Shown here piece by piece: positions 47,027-59,700 of a stretch of 64,000 bases of DNA; the first letter of the stretch is position 1; every line of letters starts with the position of its first letter. Made by a program: the position numbers and the translations under genes. Source of the stretch: Mugil cephalus (lineage: Eukaryota > Chordata > Actinopteri > Mugiliformes > Mugilidae); assembly GCF_022458985.1 (NCBI RefSeq), contig NC_061781.1:21866001-21930000 (forward strand). The letters run 5' to 3'. The notes beneath the pieces are model-generated. The model saw only the letters and a list, made by a program, of their open reading frames with translations, was not told the DNA's origin and made no database searches.

Positions 47027-50000
47027 ACGTTGCATTTAGTCCTTATCTGTGTTTTGCTGTGTCTAAAAGGGACAAAGCCATAGTGTCATTGTCCTTGAAT
47101 AGATTCCTATAGTCATTCTGAAAATCAAGCAGAGTAATAATAACTTATTTATGAAAGTCTGATAGCTACCAGTGCGCCACAAAGTGAGCAGGATCATGAG
47201 TGTTTGAACTTAATCCATGACGCCATTTTGTACAAAGTTCAGATTTTCCCATGCAGCATCATTCATGAGCCATAACCTGAGTTTCGTAATGATCTGCACA
47301 TTTCTGTCCGGTCCTCCTGATGTTTTGTAAAAAAAAAAAAATTTAAAAAAAAGCAGGCAATAGTTTTTCTAGGAGTTATTCCATTGGAATAGAAGCTGTG
47401 GATACGTCAAACTAAGTTACAGCAAATCTGAGTCATGACAAAAACAGTGAGCAATAGAAGCCACATATAAAAACACCACTCGATTCCATTGTATTCTTTC
47501 TCTCTGGTTACATCCTGGCAGTTTGCAGGAAGCAGAACATGATAAGTCAGCGGTTTATCTTTTATTTGCATTTACATTTACAAGACAAATTACCCTCACG
47601 GACTCTTAAGTATTTTATAAAGGGGAACAACGTCCATCTTCTTTTCAGACATCAGACACTTTTAGATTTGTTTCTCAGCTCTGGTGGACTTGAATGAACA
47701 GCCTTGACATTTATATCAAATCTAGGGCCGGCTGAGTGCTGACAGATGACCTTCGCAGTGGTACGTTGTCAATCCTTCAGTCACTTATCCAGAGTCCTGA
47801 CGCAGAGTTATCTGTGGTGTTGTATTGGATGTCAAACAGGAGGCGATGAACTGCCACATAAATATCTATGAGGACCTCTCTATCCAATCACAACACCTGA
47901 GCCGTTACCAGGACAACTAATTGAGAAAACTCAATCTGCCCATAAAGGGGTGTGATACTGCTCAAAACCTGTGAGTAGACAATGAGATATGATTGTTTTG
48001 TTCAACAATTTGACAAGAAGTTTTTATTCTTATTCTTCACGATTTGTGTGTTTTTTTTTAGCTAATTCTATGCATTGACGTCACTTCCTCCCGGGGCCAC
48101 GCCCCCCTTGAGTGGCAAAAACATGGTGACATGTATCAGTAAATACAGCGAGACAGGTGAAAATGAGGATTATCAGATCAAATTAAGAACAACTGGACTC
48201 GGCAATGATCCATACGAACTAGTATGGATTTGGAAAATTGGATTGGCTTCAGTTTTAGTTAGGTTAAGTTACTTTTAGTTCATTTCAGTTATGATAAATG
48301 TAGCTAAGTAAGAGATGCTAACGGTATTTAACGGTACTAAGTAACGTTAGTCGTACAATGTAGCATCCAACCGGTCGTTAAAAGGACGACGAGGAGTGAT
48401 CACAAATATTCCGTTTATTATTTTATTGCCATTTATTGTTGGAACTGAAATAGATACTGTCGGTCGTAACTACGCTAAAACAACAACATGGACAAACTTA
48501 TCTGACTTATTATCTAACTATCTGACTCTTATCTAATTTAAGAAGTAACTTAAGGTTTGACTTCATCAGAAAGATAAAACATAAATGAATATTACCTGAC
48601 ACTAAATGTGGACCACAACACCAGGTTTCTTTGTCTGGATTCCAGTTGTTTCTTGGTAAGTTAATGCAGGATTCCATTTACTTCTCTAAATACCAGTGTA
48701 AATATATATCTCCGATTGCTTTTCAAATATGTCGGTACAGTCAATCGCACAACAGCTCTTCACACTTTTTTTTCAAAATAATAATAATAATAATTTCACA
48801 ATTCAGACGCTATTAAAGCCTGTGATTCAAACTACTAATCTCCATGATAAGCTGTCACTTTAACTGTAACCATGGAGACTTCAGCTAGCTGTGACGTCAC
48901 GTGTATTAGAGATCCAGACGAAGTAATGAGAGAAAAAGAAAATAAAAATTTAAATATATGCAGTAGCTTCATACATTGAAAATGCAAACCTGTTTTAGAA
49001 GTAAAACATTTTGAAACATGCATAAATACAGAAAACAAGTCTGGTTCACGTACTTGTATTTTCATTGTTGTCTGTTTAAGTTTCTACTCCTCTACATTTA
49101 AAAATATTAATTTCTCCCCAAAATATGACTCCATTTTAAAATGCACTCACTTCCCAAAGCATTAGGTATACTATTGAAAAAAAATGCATGTTGAACTAGT
49201 TTGAGAAATTCAACAGTACAGTCATTTATGGATTGAGGTGCTGTTCCATGCTGGACACCACAACCTTCATGAAGCTAAGATTTGGCTCAGGTCTGTTTAC
49301 TTAGAATACATTCATGTCATCATTAGCATTAATTAATAAACTGTGTAATGAATGTATATTAAAAGGTGACAGGTTAACACTATCTTTTGTAACCAAAAAG
49401 AACAGTTAAATTCACGTATAGATGTTCATGCACCAGCAATAAAACTAAAACAATAACACGTCTAAATATTACAAAAATAAATGAAAAGTCTTTTTTTAAC
49501 GCACCGTTTGTCGCTTAAATTATCTGAAAACGGAAGAAATCCTGCAGCTGTTCACTGGTTTCACTACCGTAACCTGTTGAAATGCACTGACTGTGTTGTC
49601 GAATGAATACATCCCAGTTTCCTAATCTGTTCAACTAGTCAGAATCACAAAAAAAGAGACTGATTAATTTGGATTTTATGCTCAAAAACTGATCATCAAC
49701 ACGTAACACAGTGAATCATCTGTGTTAACACGTCACCTGGTTCAAAATAAAGTGGAACGCAAGAAAATAACCTTTTGTCAGAATAATATGAGGACAGACA
49801 CACATCATAAACTCTTACTCATTAATACATTCACCATGTATTCCCTGATACCAGATAGAGATAGAGATAGTTTACTACAACATGTCCAGCATCTTCTGGC
49901 CGATATTAGACGATCTTAGTGTGGAAATAGAGACAGCTCTGATGTTTTTTTTTTTTTGTATACCGAGTCTCCGTTAGCCAACCAGTACATAGAGCTGAAC

Positions 50001-50721
50001 CTTGATGACTTACAGATTTAGTCAGGTTTTAAACCTCAAACAAATGCGGGCCAAGAAAACTGGACCAGCAGTATTAATATTTTGCAAGAGTTTGGACTCC
50101 ACAACTTTCAAATTAAATAAATAAATAAAAAATCCAAACCACTCACACATTCTTCTTGTCCCCAAAATAGAGGCGTGTCTCCATGTCCCAACAACATGAG
50201 TAACAACACCGCACACACATACAGGATGAATTTACAGTGATGCGCTCATTCATCCGAACCAAAGACGCATCTTGACCAACACATCAAGTTCACTTTGACC
50301 CTCCATCCCACAGCCACAGTCTGCGGTCGAGCCCAACAACAGCCCCATTGTCCTTGAGCGGAGAGGCCGCTCCAGCCCCTGGTCCCCACTTCACTCCAAC
50401 TAACGGGACCTCCTGCTCCACCGCAGAACGTGAGTGAAATGCCATCGCTGCCTTGCGTTTAGAAGAAAAGCCCTTCATCCGTTCGTGCTCCGTTCGGAAT
50501 TAATCAGCAACCCACTGAGGTATGTGAAGGCCCATTGGTTTCCTCCAGGTGACAAGTCAAAGTTCTGTGGTGGAATATTAACTTTTAAGTCGGCTTTAAG
50601 AGCATAAATACTCGAGGTTTTACACCCGGAGAGCGGACCAGAGTGGGACGGACTTGGATGCCAGTCAGGAGCTCCCGATGCGCCAGTAAAGATCCAAACT
50701 CTCTCCAGCAAGCAACGCAAC

Positions 50722-50733
50722 ATGCAGTCCAAG
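50722..50733 (+). CDS. slc15a2: slc15a2 coding exon 1 (MQSK)
   Basis: The 12 coding bases ATGCAGTCCAAG are followed by the donor GTAAAT. The frame joins exon 2 in phase 0. No other in-frame ATG lies before the upstream stop. An alternative first exon is possible. Confidence 0.55.
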
Positions 50734-53700
50734 GTAAATATGCTGCAGTTACGCGAAGTATGCGCGTACTCTTTAAGGTTGTTTTGTTTGCGTTTTGATA
50801 TGTTGAAAAGTTTGATGTGACGCGCGGCGAAGGGAAGGGAACGCTTGGCTGGAGCAAACGCGCGGACACACGGGAGCCGAGGGCGCCTCAGATGTTTGTG
50901 AATGAAACGGAGATGTGTTTTTGCAGTCTGAGTGCGGAGTAGAAAGCAGTTTGCTCCGCCAGACACCTCTCTCTCTGGACCGTTATGTTACAAACAAAAC
51001 ACGATTGAGCTGATGCAACAGGCACTCCCTCCTCTCCATGGAGAAAGACGCACGCAGGGTGAAAGTTGTTGCGCCTGATTATCTTCTCTTGGAGATACTA
51101 TACCATGGCAAATCTTTTTTTTTTTTCCAAGAGAAATACAAATTCCTCGGTAGTATCTGTGCAACAAACAAACAATATATATATGCAGACGCGCTCCTTA
51201 TTTGGCAATGAGTTTTCTGTGGAATCTGTTCAGAGCCAGGCAAGAGAATAATTCACAGTGACAGAATAATAATTTCATGCCATGAAGTCTACAGACAAAA
51301 CCTCAATTAAAGAAAAAGAGAAGAAGAAGAAGAAGAAGAAACCTCAGGACAATCACAACATCTGCTTTCGCTCGGATCAACAAACAGAAGTGAGGAAATA
51401 CATCTCACCCATAAAGTTGCTCTCAAGAATTCTTCCACCGCCTCAGCTCAGAAATGGCACAAAAATCGGGACAAAAGTCCAACTTTCACTTCTCTTTTCA
51501 AGCAGTAAATTCCTCCAAGTGTGGGACTTCTTCCAAATGTTAATGTGTTGATAAGTTGCTGCAAATATATTCTTATGTTTTCATCATTGAATAAATATTT
51601 TTCATTCAGTTAACTGCAACTTGTGACTAGTGTAGTTCAGGTAATGTAATACAACAGTAAAAAAAAAGAAAAGAAAAAAAGGGCAACGATGCGACATCTT
51701 CAAATTCTCAGATTGATTTTGTCTCAAATTATTTGTTTCCAGTGACAGAAATCAGAAAGGTCATCTCCTAGAAGCTGGAACTATGTGAATTTGACATTTT
51801 TACCGTCATAATAATCTAAAATATGATCAATCAAAGCTTTTGACGATGTCAAATCAACATCAAATAAATAAGTGACATAACTGTTGTATAATGTTGCTTT
51901 AATGATCTATAAACTAGATTGTTAAAAGTCTTATCTGCAGAGAAACGCAGTTTAAAGAGGAAAAAAACAACTGGGAAGTAAAACGTAGGACTTTTCTAAA
52001 AGCTGCAGGAACACAATGTATATAACTCCAATTAATGCATGAAAACGGATTGAATTCAACCTCAGTTTTGACAGAAATCCAAGTGCGTGCAAACGTGTGG
52101 TCTCATGATGTAATCACAGGAGTATATTGGACATTTTCATCAGTTTAGCTGCTCTTATCAGAAGAATCTATGAAGCTTCTATTTCTGCATAATGATTAAC
52201 TACAGTATCTCGTGAGAATGACTAACAGGAAGAAAGCATCGGTTACATTCGTTCTAAAACGTTGCATAACTGTTTGTTAGAAATTGTGAGAATATTGACA
52301 AGGATGTGCAACTTTTTTTTGTTGTTGTTGTTGTTGTTGTTGTTTTCTTTTCTATTTTTTTTAAAATCTATGGAATTACACAGCATCTGCATGTCTCATA
52401 ATGTATGATGTCATATAAGGTGTCATGCTGCACATATAAAGTATTTTTTTCTCCTTTTTTAGAAACTATGTGGGAGCAATTACCCACTCAGCATCTGCTT
52501 TATAGTGGTGAACGAGTTCTGTGAACGATTCTCCTACTATGGCATGAAAGGTATGACTGCACAAACATGTGGTGGTGGTGGTGTAAATGTATTACAGATA
52601 ACATGAAGAGCAGAATTCTGATTTCACGGATTATCTTTAGGGACCTTGAATTAAGCTCTGAGGCAAAGTTTTAACGAGCGATGATGCTCCAGTTCGTAGA
52701 TTATAAGTTAAAGACAGAGAGCCTGACACAGACAGATGAAGTCTCCCTCATCCCCTCACATGACCTCACTTAAACTCACATGTCCGCCCGTCACATTACT
52801 TCAATCAGTTCACAAACACACGTAAACACACCTCGGAGAAGAAACACAATTTCCTGCTCTGTCTGTGAACTCTCCTTTTAATTCACTATTTGCAGTTTCA
52901 TTATCGTCTGATTAGTTAATGAATTAATCTGCGTCAATATTTAATTTACAGCTTATTAAACGGGGACGAAATAATATTGGTCGCGTGCCACCAGAATATG
53001 CTGCTTCGCTTTGGATCAATTTCCTGAAGTCTGATCGTTCACAGCAGCAATAAAACATGACGGTGTACAAACTGCATTTTACGGTCGACAAACTGCAAAC
53101 TCCATCTGCTCAGGAAGGCCGTGGGATTTAGCAGGAAGCTTGGGAAAACATTTAGGAAGTCGGGCTGGAAGAAGGAGGTTTTTGTCAAATAACCTGTGCA
53201 GCATTTGTGTAGTGTTTGGGTCTTTGCCGCGTGACTCCTGTTTGTGAGTTTAAATTTCCCCCTCGAGTAGCTTAGATCTTTGAATTAGCCTGACTATTTA
53301 CCCAAATGTGATTATTATATGGCTAAAAAAAAAGTCTCATTTAAATATTTGACATCTCCCCAAACATTCTGCTTCACACATCTGGTATATTTGGCTGCAC
53401 AGAATGAGTTGAGGAATGACAGACATACAAACGGGACACAGCTTATGTCTGGCTTCAATTATTTAACCCTCAGTAGATTCGTATTGTTCCAAGTCATGTG
53501 ACAGATTTATCCGTGACTGTCATAAACTTCAACTGAGGAGCACTGACTAAAGGATCCAAGACACTTCCCTTCTAGCAGCGTGCAAAGGATTATGGGATTC
53601 TGAGGCTTCATGTCAGTCAGATACTTTAGAACAGGTTCTGCTGAGATGTTGTGATGTATTTTGAGCCGATTCACAGCTGCTGTTTGTGTTTGTGTGCGAT

Positions 53701-56700
53701 CACAGCGGTGCTGACGCTCTACTTCGTCACATACCTGCACTGGGACAAGGACCTCTCCACGGCTATTTACCATGCCTTCAGCGGCCTCTGCTATTTCACA
53801 CCCATACTGGGAGCTCTCATCGCTGACTCCTGGCTCGGAAAATTCAGGTGAGTGCCCGTCTCCTTAAGTTTTACGGGGTCAATTAGAGGTTTTCTCACAA
53901 TGTCAAATCAAACTATTGCACTTTATGTTAAAAAAAAAAATTAACAAAAAAAAAAAAAAAATTAATCATCTTCATTGATGACATGATCTTTGAGAGTAAA
54001 AACCATAATTGACCCAGAATCATTATTGCTGTTGCTTGGAAGTCAACATAACAGGAGGGTTAAGCATCACATACTAAAGAGTCTAAATGACATAAAAAGA
54101 GTAATAATCAGTAATTTACCATGTGCACCTTTTTTTTTATATTATATGTCTATGTTTTTTAAATTATAATTATAAAAACTCACTGTTGTCCTTCTAGAAA
54201 CAATGTCTGAGTCGGAATAAATTCCATGTCCACCGTGTCTCTGTTGTTGAATCATCGTCAGTGTGTTTGCACTACATCATGCAGTATATCTCATGTCTTT
54301 AACCAAGGAGCTTTGACTAAAAAAACTCCTTGTTAGTGGTGATGAATCAGTCAGACCTCACCCACACAGGTTGCATGTAATAACCACTGGTTGCTCCCCA
54401 CAGGACCATCATCTACCTGTCCATTGTTTACGTGATCGGCCATGTGATCAAGTCGGTGGGAGCCATTCCCACTGTGGGAAACACAGACGTGCACATGTAG
54501 GTATTCAGTCAGTAGTAATACGCTGTTGATAGTCTGATTTAACGAGTTAATGAGTTGTGGAGGTGTAGGGATTGATTCAAAAGCCTTGATGTTTGGTTTC
54601 CTCAAACATTTGCTGATAACGTAGTTGGCTTGGAGCGACAGGTGAACCCACGAAGAGGTAGCTCTGTCCATATATTAGCAACATCTTGTAAGATTTTCTC
54701 GTTTCATTTGGAAACATTTGGTGTGGGAAATATACAGGATGGTTACCATGGCAACCAAGGCAATGCAATGTCAATATCTGTGAAAAGTGCCCATCACAAC
54801 TCGTAAAAAAAATAAACACCAACAACGAAAAATATTCAGTTCTGTTCACTTTTAAATTTGACAAAAACACATGAATTAAAAGAATCCTTATATTATGCTG
54901 TGTGTGTGTTTTAGTGCTCTGTCTATGGTCGGACTCATACTCATAGCTCTCGGCACCGGTGGAATCAAACCCTGCGTGGCAGCCTTTGGAGGAGACCAGT
55001 TTGAGGAGGAGCATGTAAGGTTTTCTTTTTATATTGAAGACATTAACTTTATTTTATGTATTAATTATTATTAGTATTTATTGAATGTTTGCATTGTCTG
55101 TGATAAACACAATAAGGAAACTAAACTGGAAAATAAATTAGTGAGTCGTGTACACTATACAGAAATACTGTTCGATAAAAGCTGGTAAGAGAAATGGTGA
55201 TGTAGTCACAATTCTGTGGAGATGCATAGGGGATGGGCATGGAACTATGGCATACCTATGGTGGAGTTATGGGAGGTCTATGGTGTATCTATGGTGTACC
55301 TATGGCATACCTTGGGTGTGCCAATGGTGGAACCTTGGCGTACCTATCGTGTACCTATGGTGGCTCAATGGTGTACCTATGGTGTACCTATAGTGGAGAA
55401 ATGGCATGCCTATGGTGTACCTATGGTGTACCTATGGTGTACCTACGGGGTACCTATGATGTACCTATGGTGTACCTATGGTAGCTCAATGGTGTACCTA
55501 TGGTGTACCTACGGGGTACCTATGGTGTACCTATGGTGTACCTATGGTAGCTCAATGGTGTACCTATGGTGTACCTACGGGGTACCTATGGCGTACCTAT
55601 GGTGTACCTATGGTGGCTCAATGGTGTACCTATGGTGGAGAAATGGCGTGCCTATGGTGTTTCTAGGGCGTGCCTATGGTGTATCTAAAATAAGATAAGG
55701 TAATACTTTATTGATCCCCACTGGGGAAATTTATAAACCTATGGCTTAGCTCCAAGGATCCATAAACCCAGATGAAAAGCTGGTCTGTAAATGTGTAAGC
55801 ATGTTTAAGTTGTTACGTGTCCTCTAGTTACTTTGTCCTAGAAAGCTTTTATTACCAAACCTTTGACAAGCTGTTAAAATGTTTTTAGGTGCAGTAAATG
55901 CACCTGTTTAATCAATGTATCACATGATTGTGAGAACAGACAAACAAACCAAATTGCTGAATAGCCAAAAAGACAGATATTTCCTTACCACATGTATGAA
56001 ATTAATTACACATTAGCCAACCAAATTATTACTGGGTGATGTTAAAATCAAAAATGTTGTACAGTATGAATTTCTGATTCCTGATTGTTTATTGGTCGTC
56101 TACAGTCCAACGAGAGGCAGAAATTCTTCTCCATTTTCTACATGTCAATTAATGCTGGGAGCCTCTTGTCTACGCTGATTACGCCCGTACTGAGAAGTAA
56201 GCGCGCACATTCTTAAAGCTCAAAATATGTTACGTACCAGTGAGGTCTGCCGTGTGAATAACATCACTCGACTCCTGCAGGTGATGTGCAGTGTTTCGGC
56301 GGCGACTGCTACGCTCTGGCCTTCGGGGTTCCTGCAGCTTTGATGATTGTGGCTTTGGGTGAGTTTCCGTCTCTGTGTCACAGTAAGATCAGAACCTGAG
56401 CGAAACTGTCCCACTGTTCAAAAGAAATGAAGTGTCAAGAAGGTTAGCGCAGACATGCATGGTTCCCAGAGAACAAAGTCTATTGTCTTTAGTAATCAGT
56501 TAAATTTCCTGTAGCTTGTCCCACACATTGTTCTTCTGCTAACAAACATGGCGCCTAAATTATCCAGAATCATGTTACTGGTGTGAGCCTCTTCGAATGC
56601 TACTAACAGCTAATGGTTGGAGCTCACGCCACACAAATCAAGCTAATGTGTATAGAGCTAGGTCAGTTGTCACTGCTCATTGACTTTGGTAGCTAGCATA

Positions 56701-59700
56701 CTATTTGTAGAGCAGTACGGAAAAGTAAAATATTTTACAGGAAATTTATTTACCTGGATACTCAGTAAAGGTCAGAATAGTTTTCCTGAGTGAGGTTATT
56801 GAACGACCATGGCGACAAAAGATGGATCAAATTTGGCTTTTTCAATGTATCTGTTCTATAATATGCAGAGTGGACATACTGTATATTTCCATTTACATAT
56901 TTACATCTTTAAGTCAATTATAAACTAATTTAATTCTGGTGGCCTTCTTTTGCTTTGGGTTTGTAACGTTAAGTGTCTTTTTGGTTTCCCACTAAAAGGG
57001 GCGGAGACAATATTCAGTTTGAATACTGGAAGTAGCGATCTACTACTGAGCTGCTAGCCTCAAGCAGAGCCAATGAATATATATATATAGATATATAGCT
57101 CTTCTAAATGTAGTCATCAAACTTGTGGTCTTTAGTTTAGTTTTAGTCTAGTTTCAGCCATTTTGAAGAAATGTATCACAATTTGTGCAGCTACTATGTT
57201 ATCAAATGGCCTTAGTTCTTCTAAACATATATCAAAAATCTGCAAAAAAAAAGAACTTTTACACCTTTTTCGATAATATGGAAAGAAAAGGAGAAAATGT
57301 TTGGTTTAGTTTGGACCCAAATGCTAAATTATATGGACAATCTGGGCATTCCGATTTACGTAACTAAAAGATAGATGTCTTGTGCATGGTTGTAAACATT
57401 TAACTTGACACATCAGGCATATCACAAGGCTACTGGTTGTTATGAGGCTATGAGGAAGTTAGGGTCAGAACATGCAGTCTACAACACGTTTCTGTTACTT
57501 CCCCGGAAGATGGATCAGTAACGGCACAGCTGCAGTGGGCCAGTATTAGCTATAACTGTCACATTTCAGAGACTGAAACTCCAGCTCAGGCTGTGATCTG
57601 CGTGCTGAGATTGTGTTTATACAAGGCCGGGCTTCCTCTTGATCCAGGCCCGTCTACGTACGTACATGCTGACAGTCAGTTGACTCTGCCTCTGGGTCCC
57701 TGTCACCCCTCATCCTTATGGGATTCATGCCTGACTGACCACCCGCCGTGAAAACAAACCGTGATTTAATACGAGAGAGGCCACAGTGAGGGCAACACAA
57801 AGTCGAGGCTTTGCAGGTGTTGGCAGCCTGAATCACATTTACAACATTTTCACCTTTTATTACCTCATAGTGCTTCATAAGGCAGAGTCAGAGCACAATA
57901 CTTCCTTTAAAGACAAGCTACTGTTAAATTGTGCCGTTTCTTCCCACGTTGCTCAGAGGAAATATTAAGACAACGTTATTATATTATATCAAGTGGAGCA
58001 ATAGATTGCACAATAGCAACTAAAACAGACTGATGTCTTCACTCCCCTGAGTCCACTCTAACTCTGCATTTGTCTTGCGCAGTTGTGTTCATCGCTGGCA
58101 GCGGCCTATACAAGAGGAATCCTCCTCAGGGAAACATTCTGTTGCAAGTGTGCAACTGCATCGGGGTGAGTCACCTCCCACTTTCCCTCTGCCATACACA
58201 ACAATTTAAGAAACTGCTGCAGACACAAACAGATTATTGCATTCTGTTGTAAAGAGTATACATATTTTTAACTTTTCATTTGCAGTTTGCTATCAAAAAC
58301 CGCTGGAAGAAATCAAAGCATGACCCTAAGAAGAGGCACTGGTTGGACTGGGCCGAGGAGAAGTACTCGGTATTGACATAGGGCCGCTGTTTCTGACTCT
58401 TTCATTCACATTTTGCACTTTGGCTGTCAGTGACAATCCATCCCTTCTGTGTGTTTGTGTCTCAACAGAAACGCCTCATCCAAGAGATCAAGATGGTTCT
58501 TCGGGTTCTGCTGCTCTACATCCCCCTGCCAATGTTCTGGGCTCTGTTCGATCAGCAGGTAGGGGACGACTAAAGACTCAGCCATCGCAAACAAGTCCGA
58601 TATTTTTTACACCATAACATAAAACTGAATGTGCTAGAGTTAGTGGAGGCTGTTGAGATGGACCAGCACTTTGGTTCAGATCACATTCATGTTCACCTCT
58701 GGATGAAGTCAAAATTCTTTGGTATCAGTTTGTTTTTGTGAACATTTATCCACAACAATGAATGGCATTTTGATTATCCTGTGGAACAGTTGTCAGGAAG
58801 TGGATACTCCGGGCTTTATGGAAAAATAAGATTTTCTGTCATTGGACGCATCAAAGAAGTTGCGTTCGATGGCGGTTTCTACACCGCATGCTTCAGTAAT
58901 GCTTTAAAATGTGCAGGAAAACACATTATTACTCAGTTATTACTTATTTTTACAGAGGAATAAAAAATGAAAACGACATGTTTTGAAACTCCGCACAACG
59001 TCAAGGTCTTGACACACAACTCTCTTACAAAATCCTGTAACTATCTGTTATCTTCTAGTCTAGCCAACACAACCACAAGGCTAAATTCAACATTCCTGAT
59101 TGACACTCCTCCTCAAACCATTGTTTGTTTAAACTTTTTGATTAAGAGGTTCAACAAAGAAGTCCATGAATTCCTTGGAAGGCATGTAAAATTCCTACAA
59201 GGAAAACAAAGAATATCTGCTGTGGTTGAACGTTTGTTCTGCAAAGTAAACAGGAGAATCTGTATCCTGAATATAGTTTGATAGTAACGGTTCTTTTCTC
59301 TCTCGCAGGGTTCACGCTGGACACTTCAAGCCACGAGGATGGACCTGGCTTTTGTAAGACTCTCCGTCCATAAAGCAATAATGTCAGAAAATTAAAAAAA
59401 ACAATAGATGATAAAGCATTTGCACTTTGATGTCAATCGGTGGGTTTCGATTACACAAACTGTCTTGTAAAACGGATCATACCTTTGTTCGTGTGTTCCT
59501 GCAAGTTGTTCTGGTTAAATGACCCTGTTTATGGCCGTGATAAATCATATACCCTTCAGGTTTGGGTTTATGAAGTTAAAGTTTAAGTGAATGTCCTGTC
59601 CTGTGTCTTTTTTTTTATTGCAGGGAAATTCCTTTGTTATTCAGCCCGACCAGATGCAGGTATGTTTGTCTCTGTTCTGCATGATGTCAAAACAAATAAA

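Larger units (their letters stand above)
45971..50721. other. intergenic region between cyp27a and slc15a2
   Basis: No coding exon is supported. It contains a (CTTT)n microsatellite, a retroposon tail near 46950-47026 and AT-rich single-copy DNA. The last 400 bases before 50722 are GC-richer and probably include the slc15a2 promoter and 5'UTR, but no motif fixes the start of transcription. Confidence 0.55.

Noticed and set aside
50475..50966. 163-residue minus-strand frame around the slc15a2 start
   Set aside because: It overlaps the slc15a2 first exon and GC-rich promoter on the other strand and has no recognisable domain.
55244..55686. CRISPR-like array
   Set aside because: Repeats are 11 bp with no unique spacers and lie in an animal gene intron.
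55216..55698. Long repetitive proteins ([11 protein letters not shown] repeats)
   Set aside because: They are translations of an 11-bp minisatellite in an intron; the same cycle appears in all three frames.
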